64,000 nt of DNA, taken from contig OX485806.1 of assembly GCA_950295325.1 (NCBI GenBank), forward strand, positions 54,061,169-54,125,168. Reading direction: 5' to 3'. The notes beneath the pieces are model-generated. The model was not told the DNA's origin, made no database searches, and saw only the letters and a program-made list of their open reading frames with translations. Below, in pieces: positions 22,554 through 34,042 of the stretch. Each line of letters opens with the position of its first letter. Within the stretch, counting starts at the first letter, position 1. The stretch comes from Polytrichum commune (taxonomy: Eukaryota > Streptophyta > Polytrichopsida > Polytrichales > Polytrichaceae). Both the position numbers and the translations under genes were made by a program.

Positions 22554-25500
22554 TCAATGCCTACGTTTCCTTTTGTTGGACCCTCTAGCCCTAGTTTCTT
22601 CAAAGCGCTTCACTATCTCCTTGGCATTCACCATGTCCCTTGCCGCTACCCAAGTGGCTTCTTTCTCATGAAACCCCCGCCACTTCACCAAATACTCCTT
22701 TCCTTTTCGCTTGTGGTTCCTACACTTGAGGATGCCTTCTACCTCGTACTCCAAATGATCTCCTACAAGGTCGGGAGGTGGCCTAATCACTTGCTTACGA
22801 TTAGGCCATAAGGTGTCTTCCTTGAACGGCTTTAATAGTGAGACATGGAATGTCGGATGCACTTTGATCTCGGGCGGCAACTCCAACTTATAAACATCTT
22901 TGAAAACTCGTTCAACAATCGGAAACGGACCCGCAAATTTTGACATGAACTTTGGAGTGAGGCCTTCGGGCATTGTGAAGTTTTTCACATTCAACAACAC
23001 CTTTTGGCCCACCTCATACTCCACTTCGCGTCTTCCGGCATTGACTTGTTTTTCATAGCGTTTTTGGGCTTTCTCCAACAACAACTTGGTCTTCTCCAAA
23101 ACTTGTTCACGCTTTTTGGCTAAGTCCTCACCATCTTGGTTGAACTCTAGTGTTGAATGTGCCCCCTCGAGAGCTAGGTCGGCGGGTTGGAGCGGATCCA
23201 CTCCATAAGCCACCTTGAATGGCGATTGCTTGGTCGCCGAGTGCGTGGCCGCATTATAACTAAACTCTGCTAAACCCACATAGTCCGCCCAATCTCGTTG
23301 GTCCGCACTCACAAAGTTCCTCAAGTATTGGTTCAAGACTCCATTCACACGCTCGGTTTGGCCATCCGTTTGGGGATGGAAGGCCGTGCTAAAGGTTAGT
23401 TTTGTTCCAACCTTCCTAAAGAAATGCCTCCAAAATGCGCTTGTGAACTTCGGATCTCGATCGGATACAATCACTCTCGGCAACCCGTGATGCCTCCACC
23501 ATGCATTGAGAAAGAGCTTTGCGGTCTCCAAAGCGGTTGCCGTTCCCACGGTTGGCACCATATGCGCCAACTTACTAAACCGGTCCACCATCACCAAGAT
23601 GGCATCGTAGCCTCGTGACTTCGGCAAACTCGTGATGAAGTCCATGGACACACTATGCCATGGCCCCGGCGGGATAGGCAACGGTTGCAATAAGCCGGCT
23701 TGCTTTTGATAAGAGGCTCGGTTTAATTGGCATTTGACACAAGTCTTCACAAAGTGGGCGATTTCTTCTTTCATGCATGGCCAATAATACCTCCTTGACA
23801 CCGCCGCTATGGTGGCTTTTTCTCCTCTATGGCCGGCGATGGGACTATCATGTTCCTCCTCCAAAACCAATAGCCTCAACTTGCCTTGTGGCACATACAC
23901 CCGACTTTGCTTATACTTGAGCAATCCGTCCACCAACTTGATCTCCTTAAGCGCCTTGCCTTTGCGAAGCTCGCCTAGAAACACTTGTGCTTCGGGATCG
24001 TTGACGTACCCCTCCCTTAACTTACGATGCAAGTCACATTCACCTTTGTACATTAGCCACAAGCTTTGACTTGTGCCCATTTCTTGGAACTCTTCACGTC
24101 TACTTAACGCGTCCGGCACCACATTATCACGGCCCGGTTTGTGGATCAACTCCACGTTCATAAGCGCCAAGGTATCGTGCCACCGCAATTGCTTGGCGCT
24201 CACTTGCGTTTGTGTCTCGAAATACTTCAACGACACGTTGTCCGTGTACACCTTGGTCTTGTGCAACCCCAAATAATGTTGCCACGTCTTCAAGCAATGT
24301 ACTACGGCGAAGAGCTCCTTTTCATGAGTTGGCCATCGTCTTTGACAACCATCGAGTTTCTTGCTCTCATAAGCAATGGGCCGTCCATCTTGCATCAACA
24401 CTCCGCCAATTGCAAAATCGCTCGCATCCGTATGCACCTCAAAAGGCTTGTCAAACTCCGGGAACTTTAGTACGGGCGGCGAAGACAATTTGCTCTTGAG
24501 CTCCCAAAAAGCTTGGTGACAAGGTTCGTCCCATTCTTGGAATACCCCTTTCTTCAACAAGTCGGACAAAGGCCTAGCAACCTTAGAAAAATCTCGAATG
24601 AAGCGGCGGTAGTAATTGGCTAGGCCAAGGAACGACCTAAGCCCTTTTTGAGTCGATGGCCGCTTCCATTCTTGAATCGCCTTTACCTTTTTCATGTCCG
24701 GCTTAATTCCATCCTTGGTCACCACATGGCCTAAGAACTCAATTTCATTTTGAGCAAAATCGCTCTTCTCCCCGTTAGCATACAACTTGTTGTCCCTTAG
24801 TTTTCGAAGCACCACCTCAAGGTGCCGTGCATGCTCCTCCACCGTCTTGGAATACACCAAGATGTCGTCGATATAGATTATTACGAAATCGTCGGTTTCC
24901 TCTCGAAAGATGGTATTCATAAGGGTTGTGAATGTCGAGGGCGCATTACACAACCCGAAAGGCATCACCAAAAACTCGTAAGACCCATACCTTGTGCGGC
25001 ACGCCGTCTTTTCAACATCTTCATTCGCGATTCGAATTTGATAATACCCGGATTTTAAGTCAATACGACTAAAATACTTAGCTCCCGCCAATCGGTCGAA
25101 AAGATCATCAATCCGAGGTAGCGGGTAGTTGTTTTTGATAGTCACCTTATTCAAGGCCCTATAATCGATGCACATGCGTAGCTTGCCATCTTTTTTATCC
25201 ACAAAGAGCACCGGGGCCCCATATGGTGATTTACTCGGCCTAATGTAACCTCTTGATAGCAAGTCATTGAGTTGTTTCTTCAATTCTAGCAACTCTTTTT
25301 GGTTCAATCGATAAGGTGCCTTGGACGGTGGCTCGGACCCCGGGATCACCTCGATCTTGTGATCGACTTCTCTCGTTGGCGGTAACTCTTGGGGCAACTC
25401 GTCGGTGAGTACATCCTTGTACCTCCCTAATACATCGCGAATGTGCTTTGGAGGAGGCCCATCGGTTTTAGCCCCCTCGTGATTTCTTTGGTGTTGCTCC

Positions 25501-27194
25501 ATTCGGACCACCACAACCATTTGTACTTTGGACATTCGGTCTATCGAGACCAAATTCAACTTGCCTCCTCCCGCCATAGGAGTCCTCGTCAACTTTAAAG
25601 TCATTTCCTTGCCATTACGACAAACTACAAGCCGCACCGGCTTGCGCCTCACATCCACCGTGTGAGTCTCGAAGAAGGTGTCCCCCAAAATGAGGTCCAC
25701 CTCATCCATTTCACAAAGTGTGAAATTCTCCTTAAACTCCAACGTCCCACACTTTAAGTTCACGTTCAACGCTACCTCCTTCGTCTCATGCGGCTCGCCC
25801 TTTGCGAACCGCACGTTAATGGGCTTGCCCGCTCTACCCGTTGGCAAGCCCAATTCCTTCGCAAGTTTCGGGCTCATGAAGGAGTGCGTTGCCCCTGTAT
25901 CAACCAAGCATGAGACATTCCGACCATTGATTTCGGCTTCAAGGAACAAAAGACTTGGCCTTGGCTTAAGGCTACTAGCCTTGGCCACAAAGCCACCTTC
26001 TAGCATTTGGTCGGCGGTACAACCACGATTTGTCTTGACACTCACCTTGTTGTCGGGGCACGCCGCTTGAAAATGACCAAGTTTGCCACATTTGTGGCAC
26101 CGCTTGTCCTTCATGTCGCCTCCTTTAATTCCTACATTGGGTGGTTTTCCTCCTTGGTAGCCACCCTTGGTGGAATTTGTCCCGTCGGGTTGTCCTTTGA
26201 AATGGTTGGATGGCCCAAATTTCTTGCGCTCTTTGCCTCGAGACATATTTCGACTCGAGCCGCTTTGTTGTGCGGGGCCGCTTGACTTTCTTTCGGGGCC
26301 GTCGGCTTCAATTCTCTCCGCAATCTTAATGATCCCCGCCACGTCCTCGGGAAGCTTTGGAAACTTGAACAAGGCGTCTACCACCCACTTTTGTAAGCCA
26401 CCTAAGAAAATGCATCTCTTGGCAAATTCATCCATCTTAGGTGTAGCATTCATTTGGGCGTTAAAATCGCGCACATAGGCCTTAAGGGACCCCGTGTGCC
26501 TCATTTGCACCAAGTTCATTCCCTCCCGCAATTCTTGGTACTCCGGCGTGAACCTATCAACAAGCAATTCCTTGAAGCCGACCCAAGTCAAGTTTGCCAC
26601 CAACTCGGGCTCTTGTTCTTTTTTGCTCGTCCACCATTGGAGCGCATGGTCTTTCAAAAAGGTCACCGCTATGGAGACCTTGTCGTCTTCATCGGGCCTT
26701 TGGACATCGTAGTAGTTGTCCATTTCCAATAAAAATTCTTTGACCTTTCTTGCCTTACCAAGCCCCGAAAAGGTACTTGGCATATTTACCTTGGCCAACT
26801 TCTTTGTTGAAGAAGAAGGCCTAGCCCCTTGCATCATAAGGAGCTCGATCATTTTGTCTTGGCGAGCTCTCTCGTCCTTGACACGCTTGAGCTCTTGATT
26901 CACGGAGTCCATGAACTCAAGCATTTTGAGTTGGAATTTTAATCCAACATCACCACCTTCCAAGCTTTCGGGCGCATTTGGAAGTCTAGCCCCCGAATTT
27001 TCTTCGAGGTTTTCGGGACCCCTTTCTAGGGACTCTTCCACTTCCTCACCGGTTGCACCATCATCCCCACCATTGTTAATAGACTCAATGGCGGGGTCAA
27101 CATCCTCTTCAACATGATCTTTGTTCCGTTTTGAGCGTCGCAACTTTTTAGAAGTCCCCGCCTCACCATCGTTACCCGCACGTTTGGTAGCCAT
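22554..27194 (-). CDS. Chromovirus Gag-Pol polyprotein with C-terminal chromodomain
   Basis: 1546-residue polyprotein in one frame. Domains in order: capsid-type Gag with the L-Q-W-W motif (about 150-270); zinc knuckle C366-X2-C369-X4-H374-X4-C379, which binds RNA; aspartic protease with D432-T-G-A; reverse transcriptase with Y774-I-D-D; RNase H (about 920-1040); integrase with an H-H-C-C zinc-binding region (about 1110-1155) and core D1185, D1245, E1281 (D-D-35-E); a GPY/F-like module (K-F-A-G-P-F); and a chromodomain (about 1482-1531) with Y-L-V-K-W-R-G-F and E-A-T-W. It assembles particles, copies RNA to DNA and inserts it; chromodomains of this family are known to steer integration to marked chromatin. 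The chosen ATG is the first after the primer site, 30 bases past its end. Gag and Pol are fused with no frameshift, so Gag excess must arise by processing. No inactivating change seen. Confidence 0.97.
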   Translation of the reverse strand: MATKRAGNDGEAGTSKKLRRSKRNKDHVEEDVDPAIESINNGGDDGATGEEVEESLERGPENLEENSGARLPNAPESLEGGDVGLKFQLKMLEFMDSVNQELKRVKDERARQDKMIELLMMQGARPSSSTKKLAKVNMPSTFSGLGKARKVKEFLLEMDNYYDVQRPDEDDKVSIAVTFLKDHALQWWTSKKEQEPELVANLTWVGFKELLVDRFTPEYQELREGMNLVQMRHTGSLKAYVRDFNAQMNATPKMDEFAKRCIFLGGLQKWVVDALFKFPKLPEDVAGIIKIAERIEADGPERKSSGPAQQSGSSRNMSRGKERKKFGPSNHFKGQPDGTNSTKGGYQGGKPPNVGIKGGDMKDKRCHKCGKLGHFQAACPDNKVSVKTNRGCTADQMLEGGFVAKASSLKPRPSLLFLEAEINGRNVSCLVDTGATHSFMSPKLAKELGLPTGRAGKPINVRFAKGEPHETKEVALNVNLKCGTLEFKENFTLCEMDEVDLILGDTFFETHTVDVRRKPVRLVVCRNGKEMTLKLTRTPMAGGGKLNLVSIDRMSKVQMVVVVRMEQHQRNHEGAKTDGPPPKHIRDVLGRYKDVLTDELPQELPPTREVDHKIEVIPGSEPPSKAPYRLNQKELLELKKQLNDLLSRGYIRPSKSPYGAPVLFVDKKDGKLRMCIDYRALNKVTIKNNYPLPRIDDLFDRLAGAKYFSRIDLKSGYYQIRIANEDVEKTACRTRYGSYEFLVMPFGLCNAPSTFTTLMNTIFREETDDFVIIYIDDILVYSKTVEEHARHLEVVLRKLRDNKLYANGEKSDFAQNEIEFLGHVVTKDGIKPDMKKVKAIQEWKRPSTQKGLRSFLGLANYYRRFIRDFSKVARPLSDLLKKGVFQEWDEPCHQAFWELKSKLSSPPVLKFPEFDKPFEVHTDASDFAIGGVLMQDGRPIAYESKKLDGCQRRWPTHEKELFAVVHCLKTWQHYLGLHKTKVYTDNVSLKYFETQTQVSAKQLRWHDTLALMNVELIHKPGRDNVVPDALSRREEFQEMGTSQSLWLMYKGECDLHRKLREGYVNDPEAQVFLGELRKGKALKEIKLVDGLLKYKQSRVYVPQGKLRLLVLEEEHDSPIAGHRGEKATIAAVSRRYYWPCMKEEIAHFVKTCVKCQLNRASYQKQAGLLQPLPIPPGPWHSVSMDFITSLPKSRGYDAILVMVDRFSKLAHMVPTVGTATALETAKLFLNAWWRHHGLPRVIVSDRDPKFTSAFWRHFFRKVGTKLTFSTAFHPQTDGQTERVNGVLNQYLRNFVSADQRDWADYVGLAEFSYNAATHSATKQSPFKVAYGVDPLQPADLALEGAHSTLEFNQDGEDLAKKREQVLEKTKLLLEKAQKRYEKQVNAGRREVEYEVGQKVLLNVKNFTMPEGLTPKFMSKFAGPFPIVERVFKDVYKLELPPEIKVHPTFHVSLLKPFKEDTLWPNRKQVIRPPPDLVGDHLEYEVEGILKCRNHKRKGKEYLVKWRGFHEKEATWVAARDMVNAKEIVKRFEETRARGSNKRKRRH

Positions 27195-27223
27195 CTCTCC
27201 TTCAAAGTGCTAGCTCAAAGACG

Positions 27224-27242
27224 AAACCCTGCTCTGATACCA
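27224..27242 (-). other. Primer-binding site, initiator-Met tRNA
   Basis: Minus strand TGGTATCAGAGCAGGGTTT, two bases inside the 5' LTR. Complementary to the 3' end of plant initiator-Met tRNA over its first 12 bases and nearly beyond. Confidence 0.92.
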
Positions 27243-27244
27243 CG

Positions 27245-28185
27245 TGTCGCGACCCTTGCTAGTTTTTCTCCACTTAGCTCAATCGCTTCCCAACTCTAGC
27301 AAGTGTCCCGAGCGCTAACCTGCACATCCCACGCACATGCATGGTTAGCTCCCAAAACCGCGGACCTTCAATCCCATATTTGGTCACCAAACCCTCCTAC
27401 ACATGCATTCGGGACTCTTTCCCCTTAGTAGGTAACCCATCGCTAAGGTGGACTTCCATCCATGGAAGTCCACTCCCTACTTGGTCATAGTGTTGCTAGG
27501 ACAACACTACAACCACCCGGAGCACATTGCCAAGTATGCTCCGGGGGGGGTCGGTCGGCAAAGCCGCCTCACCCATATAAGCCTCTAGGACTTTTGGCGG
27601 GGCCCCTCCCCCACCGTCAACATCCCTTTTGTCTCTCTACCAAGAGTTGGGGCCAAGTAGACATTTTCCCTTAGCCGCTGGGTCTAGAAGCCTCCCTGCA
27701 GCTTCAGACCTTCATAACTTCCACGTGCGGTCTCTGAATCTAACAACCAACCACTCTATCGTCATCTACATTTCACGTAGATCCCTATGGACACCTCACT
27801 TGCCCTATTCGGGCAAGTATTGAGGAAGTTATGCCTGTTTAAACCTTTGCAGTCCCGGGAGCCACTCCCAGGCCCCTGCTGTTCCAGGGCGCTGTCCCGG
27901 GACAGCATCCCACTCAAAGTGCCATATCTCCTAGCTCACACCTCAGATTGAGGTGTTCTTTAGCATTCTAGAATCGGGACGCCATAAGCTACTCATAGCT
28001 TATGGCTTTACCCTCATGACTCCTAGTCTTTGTGGGTGGGAGGCGTTCTAAACGCCCGGGGCCCTCACCCACCTTAGGATCACTTGGTCCCTCTCACCAA
28101 TGGCGTCACAAGTCCCGGGTGTCACTCCGGGGTCCCCCTTGTGCCCATGGTGTTGCGGGCACTCCTCATGGAGAGGTGCGCGACA
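27245..28185 (-). repeat. Chromovirus 5' LTR
   Basis: 941 bp, upstream LTR in element orientation, adjacent to the primer site and therefore carrying the active promoter. Confidence 0.97.
27571..27582 (-). promoter_or_regulatory. Possible TATA box in the 5' LTR
   Basis: Minus strand GCTTATATGGGT, about 605 bases into the LTR, which would leave about 330 bases of R and U5. Conserved in the related LTRs (CACCCATATAAGCC on the plus strand at about 14066 and 18068). Only composition and position support it. Confidence 0.3.
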
Positions 28186-28190
28186 GAAAG

Positions 28191-28696
28191 CTTGCCAACA
28201 TTGGACAAATATTTGATCATTGTCGTACAGGCGTTGTCGATGAAGGAACTTATAATAACTACGTGACTGCATTTGATGCATGAGATGTCGGAGTGCAAGG
28301 AGAAGGATCCTTTAGGTGAGAATGCCACCATGAGATTGCAGAAAAACAAAGGTGGCAACTCATTTCCTGGCCAAAGTGCAAAGTCATGCTTTTATTATGG
28401 CAAACCGGACCACATTGCGCGTTTTTGTTCGAAAACAAAAAACAAACAGCAAAAGAATGCAAAAAATAAAAAAATGATGACGACTACACATTTGTAATGC
28501 GTGGTGATACACATTCCAATAATGTATACATATAAATCATGGATTCAAAAGCCTCCAAACATATGACTTTGTGTAGGGCTGTATTTAACACATATGAAGT
28601 AATCGCTTCTCGCAATGTGCATTTGGGTGATAATAGTGTTGTCGAAGCCATTCGAATGAAAACCATCATTTTAGAAGCAATTATGAAAGGTAATAT
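28191..28696 (+). pseudogene. Ty1/copia gag C-terminus and protease start
   Basis: Continuation of the gag at 20314. It has a degenerate zinc knuckle C-F-Y-Y-G-K-P-D-H-I-A-R-F-C (about 28387-28428), where the second Cys is Tyr, then the protease region with D-S-K-A-S-K-H-M-T (about 28541-28567), where the usual D-S-G-A has Lys for Gly. Frame changes and stops separate the parts. It ends at 28696, where a 5.7-kb insertion begins with the duplication AATAT, and continues at 34409. Confidence 0.82.
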
Positions 28697-29439
28697 TGTG
28701 AGCCTCAAAATTGACCCCAATGGCAATTTGGCTCACAATTGAGGTGTTTTAGCAAAATCATTAGATTAGTAATAGGAAAATTTAGCGAAAAAATCATTGA
28801 CATTAAGGTAGGTTGGCTAGGGGTGTTTTACCCTTAGGATAAAACTCTTGGGCAAAAAGAACTTAAAAACCAAAGGGGTAAAAAAGAAAATCCTTTACCC
28901 GAATCGGAAGCGTGAAAGTAGTGGGCTAGTTAGTAGGTAGGTTAAGTTAGGAACAACCAAATCAAGCAAGCAAAAGTCAAGCAGCAGCAAAACAAGGGTA
29001 ATTCTGAAAGCGGCCAAAAAAAAGGAAAGTGACAATTACGAGCGTAAGGAATTTTACCAACTAGGGCAAGGGGGCCATGTTGCCACCCTTGCCAACCAAA
29101 AATTAATTTCAAACGGAAATGGAAAAACCTTTCTAAGGGCTTGAGCAAGTGGAGTGCGAGGTGGCATCCCTCACCCCCATTTACCACCGAGGGCTTGGTT
29201 GCCACCGTTTAAGGAACGGGACCCCTCGGTGAACGGAAGGGAAAAGGGGTCCAACCCTTTATTTGAAGGGTGATAAAAACCCCTCTTTCCTTTTCAATCT
29301 CTCTCTAATTTTTTATTTTTTGCACGGCGAAGTCCCTTAGAATTATAGTTAGAAGGAAAAAACCATTCTTATTCATTTACGATAGGCATAAGTTAGAATT
29401 CTTATAGTTAAAATTCTTGAGAGAAGGTAGTGTGTTTTT

Positions 29440-30001
29440 CACGGGTAGGTCACTTAGTGTATTTTAAAAACGACGTGCGGCATAATATAGAGAGGATTAA
29501 AATCATTTGAAATAAAAATTATAAAGGAATTCCAAATAAGGAAGGGGCCATTAAATGTACATAATCCCATTATAAGTTAGTTAGATGAACATAAAATGTG
29601 GGCCATTATTTTTTTGTAAAATTAATATAGGGGCTGAAGATAAGGATCCTAGAAGTTATGTTTAGTATGTTTGCTATGGTCTCCTATGTGTTTTCTTCAT
29701 AACTTTGTTTGCAATGATATTATTGTTTGCACCTTTCTTTGTTTCCATGGTTTCCCTTAACACTCGTCAATGCGTTAGGAAGTATATTAGCTTTTATTAC
29801 TTAAAAGGAATATAGAGTACAAAAAATTGCAGTGACTTGGACAATATAAATAATGGAAGGGTGCAAACAAATGGGCCATTTTTTAAATTTAAGTAATTAT
29901 AGGGAGGGTTTAATTTAGCCCTTGAAGGTAAATTGCCCCAAAACAAAAAAAACCCCAGCCGCACGTAGTGCACAAAAATGCCTTAGAGTGATCTACCCGT
30001 G
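29440..30001. mobile_element. TIR element copy, 562 bp
   Basis: Flanked by the perfect 8-base duplication GTGTTTTT (29432-29439, 30002-30009). Imperfect ~42-bp inverted ends: CACGGGTAGGTCACTTAGTG at the left; the complement of the right end starts CACGGGTAGATCACTCTAAG, and both arms end in ACGTGCGGC. No transposase. An unoccupied version of this site exists in the related sequence at 53644-53651. Internally it is a shortened version of the 31633 copy. Confidence 0.93.
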
Positions 30002-30103
30002 GTGTTTTTGAATACACCCTTAAGTTGTTGTGCCACTTTCAAGCGAGTATAGCGCGCACAACAATTATGATTTATCCTTCATATTTTGAGTGAATGTAGC
30101 CCT

Positions 30104-30830
30104 TTATGTTAGCTTTGCAAAAAACCTAAGATTGTTAGAATCAAAGTTAGGGAGCAAACGTTATGAGTGTTTGAATGAAGGTGTCTCAGCTGCCTCTTAA
30201 TTTACAAGCGTTGACTTTGCAAGCGCATAACTAGAAGATAAGTCATTCAACTGCTTTGGTATTTAATTGTATTATAGGCCTTGTTGTTAGCTTTTTAGAA
30301 TGTGTAAGCATACTAGAATCTAAATTGATGTGTCAAAATTATGAGTGTTTCAATGAAGGTGTTTTAGCTGCCTCTCAAACTACAAGCGTTGACTTTGCAA
30401 GCGCATAACTAAAAGACAAATCATTCGGTTGCTTTGGTATTTAAAATTTATTATAGTTCTTGTTGTTAGCTTTCTAGAAAGTATAAGTTTGTTACAATCA
30501 GATTTAAAAAGTAAGAGTTATGAATGTTTGAATAAAGGTGTCCCAGCTGCCTCTTAAATTATAAGAGCTGACTTTGTAAGGTCATACCCGCAAGAGGATT
30601 CATGCAGTTGTTTTGATATTTGGGGCAGTTGTAGATCTGATTTTAAGGTTTCTATAAAATCTAAGTTTTCTAGAATCTAAGTTAATAAGCAAAAGTTATG
30701 AATGTTTAAATGAAGGTATCCCAACTGTCTCTTGAATTCTAAGAGCTGACTTTGTAAGCTTATATCTTTAAGAAGATACATGCAATTGCTTTGATAATTG
30801 GATGAATGATAGTTCTTGTTGTTAGATTTC
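30104..30830. repeat. 178-bp tandem repeat, 4 units
   Basis: Four diverged units. The marker TGCCTCTTA-type sequence occurs at 30191, 30369, 30548 and 30726 (spacing 178-179). Each unit contains GTTATGAGTGTTTGAATGAAGGTG and AGCGTTGACTTTGCAAG variants. It lies inside the 28697 insertion. Confidence 0.85.
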
Positions 30831-31632
30831 CATATTACTAATAATTGTTTCAATTGAAGCTTGTGGAAAAATGTTGTGGCCGTTTAAGTGAAGGGGTATC
30901 CGTTGCCTTACGAGAAAAGGTTCCTCCATCCAAGGTTGGCGGGTACGAGTTGGTGTTGTGGGCGGCCGAGCGATGGAGTAGGGATTCCGCACCAACCATC
31001 GCCAAACAAAGATGGGAGTCAATCGGTAAGTATGTTAACTCTACACCTTTTAATTTAGGAAAAGAGGGAGCGCGACAAAGGTAAATTCTCACCCCAACCT
31101 AATTATCCATGTAAGGCTAGGGGGGCATCACCCACCTAGCCGCCGAGGGGGATTCCAACTCTTATGTGTGCGGAGCCTCTCGGTTAAATGTTGTGATAGT
31201 AGGTTTTCATTCATAGCTCGTTCGTGTGTGGTGAAGCCGGATTAATCACCGGCATGACCACTCTGTATGTTTGTAGGTGGTAAGGTGGGAGTAATGACCC
31301 ACGAAACCATCATCATGTTGTTGGCCCCAAGGGTTGGAGATGATGGCTCTAATCCTTGAAGATTGTGCAACAGGTTGAACACACATGTTGCCTTATTCTC
31401 CGGTCCCATCAAGTTGAATTTTCGTGGTCAAACCGTGTTAAACTAATTAATAACCAACACAATTCGTACGACCCCCGTGGGTAAAAAACCAACCGGAAAC
31501 TTAACTCGGAGGATTGAGACTATCCCTTCGACGGCAAAGATCGGAGGGTGTAAGTATCAATCAACCTTCAAGAGATCCACACAGGGCCTTGAAGGGTTCG
31601 GGTTAGGGCGTGCACCAAACAGGTAGGTGGTG

Positions 31633-32644
31633 CACGGGTAGATCACTTAGTGCATTTTAAAACGACGTGCGGCATAATATAGAGAGGATTAAAATCATTT
31701 GAAATAAAAATTATAAAGGAATTCCAAATAATGAAGGGGCCATTAAATGTAGGCAATCCCATTATAAGTAAGTTAGATGGACATAAAATGTGGGCCATTA
31801 TTTTTTTTGTAAAATTAATATAGGAGTTGAAGATAAGGATCCTCGAAGGTATGTTTAGTATGGTATGTAAATGGGTTCACAACGTGGGAGTCTGGGTAAC
31901 TCCTGCTCTTAGATCATGAGTTCTGTTTGTTTTTTTTTGGTGTAAACTGCTGGTATTTTGTCTCCCTCTAAACCCTAAATTCACATGCACAGGCAACTCC
32001 TGAATTACAAGATTCCTAAACCGCTGCCATTCTTCCCATTTTCTAATGAGTTTGGGTCAGCATTTTATAAACCGCATGTTGTGTTTGTGAACACACGGAC
32101 ATTTTTCCGTTGTTTCCACCCTTACCCTATTTGTGGTGTACTTGGGGTTATTTTGTACGTGCTGTAACATTATGGACTCCACCCTAAATTGTAAATTCTA
32201 AACCCGCTTTACTATGCTTTGTGTTTTTGGTCACTTGCATTCTAATGACCGCTATGGTAATTGTGTTGGCATCTCTTATGTGTTTTCATCATAACAGTGT
32301 TTGCAATGGTATTACTTTGCTATGTTCTCCTATGTGTGTTCTTCATAACTCTGTTTGCAATGGTATAATTGTTTGCACCCTTCTTTGTTCCATGCTTTCT
32401 CTCAACACTCGTCAATTGCGTTAGGAAGTAGATTAGCTTTTATTACTTAAAAGGAATATAGAGTACAAAAAATTACAATGACTTGGACAATATAAGTAAT
32501 GGAAGGGTGCAAACAAATGGGCCATTTTTGAAATTGAAGTAATTATAGGGAGGCTTTAATTCATCCCTTGAAGGTAAATAACCCCCCCCCAAACCCCCCA
32601 GCCGCACGTGGTGCACAAAAATGCCTTAGAGTGATGTACCCGTG
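31633..32644. mobile_element. TIR element copy, 1012 bp
   Basis: Flanked by the perfect 8-base duplication AGGTGGTG (31625-31632, 32645-32652). Ends as in the 29440 copy. The left ~230 and right ~300 bases match the other members, but about 31880-32270 is specific to this copy. Short frames inside, such as 31985-32167, show no transposase motif. Confidence 0.93.
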
Positions 32645-32751
32645 AGGTGGTGTTGCCATAAATTATGAAGTTAATAATATAGGGTTTGTTCAATCAACCA
32701 TAAACTAAGAATGAAGGTTGAGAGGGTGGGACTTAATTAAGGTCCCCCCGT

Positions 32752-34042
32752 TGTGAGGCCAAACCACCCACCCTTATACGTCCTAGTCCAGGTGGGGGAA
32801 TGGGGATCACATTCATGGTCACATAACTCCCTCTTCCCAACTTCGCAAATACTCATCACATTTCCCATCAACTCTTGCACACCAATTTATTCCATGACAT
32901 GAGTACAAGCGTTAACAAACGCTCTTCTTCCTTATCACAATTTTAACACCTCATATCACGACCCCACAACTACTCACATTGAAATTCACCCCCTAATCCC
33001 ACCGTCTAATGCTTAGTGATTCCTTAACTTGTTATTGAACCACTTCTCTAAATTAATATTATGAAAGAAACTAATTAACTAAACTATAACCTAGTCTAGT
33101 GTAACACTATTAGCTACCTCCATTATGTCACTTCGGTCCCCACCCCTTAGGCTTCGGCCACCTTAGGATCAGAAGCAACCAGCTTCGGCCACCTTCGAGT
33201 CAGAAGCAACCAGCTTCGGCTGCCACCTTAAAATCAGAATGCAACCAGCTTCGGTTGCCACCTTAGAATCAAAAGCAACCAGCTTCGGTTGCCACCTTAG
33301 AATCAGAATGCAACCAGCTTCGGCTGCCACCTTAGAATCAAAAGCAACCAGGCTTCGGCCACCTTAGAATCAGAATGGAACCAGCTTCGGCTGCCACCTT
33401 AGAATCAGAATGCAACCAGCTTCGGCGGCCACCTTAGAATCAGAATGCAACCAACTTTGGCTGCCACCTTAGAATCAGAAGCAACCAGCTTCGGCTGCCA
33501 CCTTAGAATCAGAATGCAACTAGCTTCGGCGGCCACCTTAGAATCAGAATGCAACCAGCTTTGGCTGCCACCTTAGAATCAGAATGCAACCAGGCTTCGG
33601 CCCTTAAACCACATTCTCGGAGCCTCCTCTCCCAAGGATTCAAGAGAGAGACCCCCACTAGGACCCCCGCTCCCACACACAAAAAAAACACAAAAAAAAA
33701 CCAAGAGAGCTTAACCCCTCACCTCTCTCCTACTTAGTAGGACCTTATCTTATCCACTAAACCCTCACCCCCTAAACCAACACAATAGGTCCCAATTCAA
33801 ACACTTAAACCCCGAGGCACTTCCCTTTACTTAACACACATGCTATTAACTTAACTAACCCAATCCCCTAATGCCACTCATCCTTTAATTAACCACACCA
33901 AATAAGCCTAAGGCCTAAAACATAAATCCACACCAATCCTCACTCTTTTTAATCTTTTTTTGAGATTCAAATAATAACTTCAAATGCAATTCTAAGTAAA
34001 TTCTAACATAAAACCAATATGAGCAACCATTTTGGGCTCATA
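32752..34042 (-). mobile_element. Solo LTR of the hairpin-start family
   Basis: 1291 bp on the minus strand with the perfect 5-base duplication CCCGT (32747-32751, 34043-34047). Minus-strand start TATGAGCCCAAAATGGTTGCTCATA folds back on itself; the end is GGACTAGGACGTATAAGGGTGGG then CCTCACA. Contains a minisatellite (33146-33606). No coding region. Confidence 0.9.
33146..33606. repeat. Minisatellite, ~36-bp unit
   Basis: About 12-13 imperfect copies of a unit built from CAGCTTCGGCTGCCACCTTA and GAATCAGAATGCAAC, with lengths of roughly 33-38 bases. Lies inside the solo LTR at 32752. Confidence 0.9.

Larger units (their letters stand above)
20785..28185 (-). mobile_element. Full-length Ty3/gypsy chromovirus
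   Basis: 7401-bp element on the minus strand, flanked by the perfect 5-base target duplication GAAAG (20780-20784, 28186-28190). It has two 941-bp LTRs that I could not tell apart when reading them line against line, an initiator-Met primer-binding site, a purine tract next to the 3' LTR, and one uninterrupted 1546-codon gag-pol frame with all expected catalytic residues. LTR termini are TGTCGCG...CGCGACA. Identical LTRs and intact coding imply a very recent insertion (inference). It lies inside a copia gag. A C-terminal chromodomain defines the chromovirus branch; within it the RT and integrase look nearest to Galadriel-type elements by eye, which I cannot verify. Confidence 0.97.

Noticed and set aside
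25678-26070. Plus-strand gene opposite gag-pol
   Set aside because: It mirrors the conserved protease region of the polyprotein, and the same shadow frame appears opposite the other copy at 5917-6309.
27224-27242. tRNA gene fragment
   Set aside because: Only the 3'-end complement is present, directly next to an LTR, as expected of a primer-binding site.
30845-31084. Conserved gene inside the 28697 insertion
   Set aside because: 79 codons without a recognisable domain, and absent from the truncated relative at 52909, which ends earlier; no support for coding.
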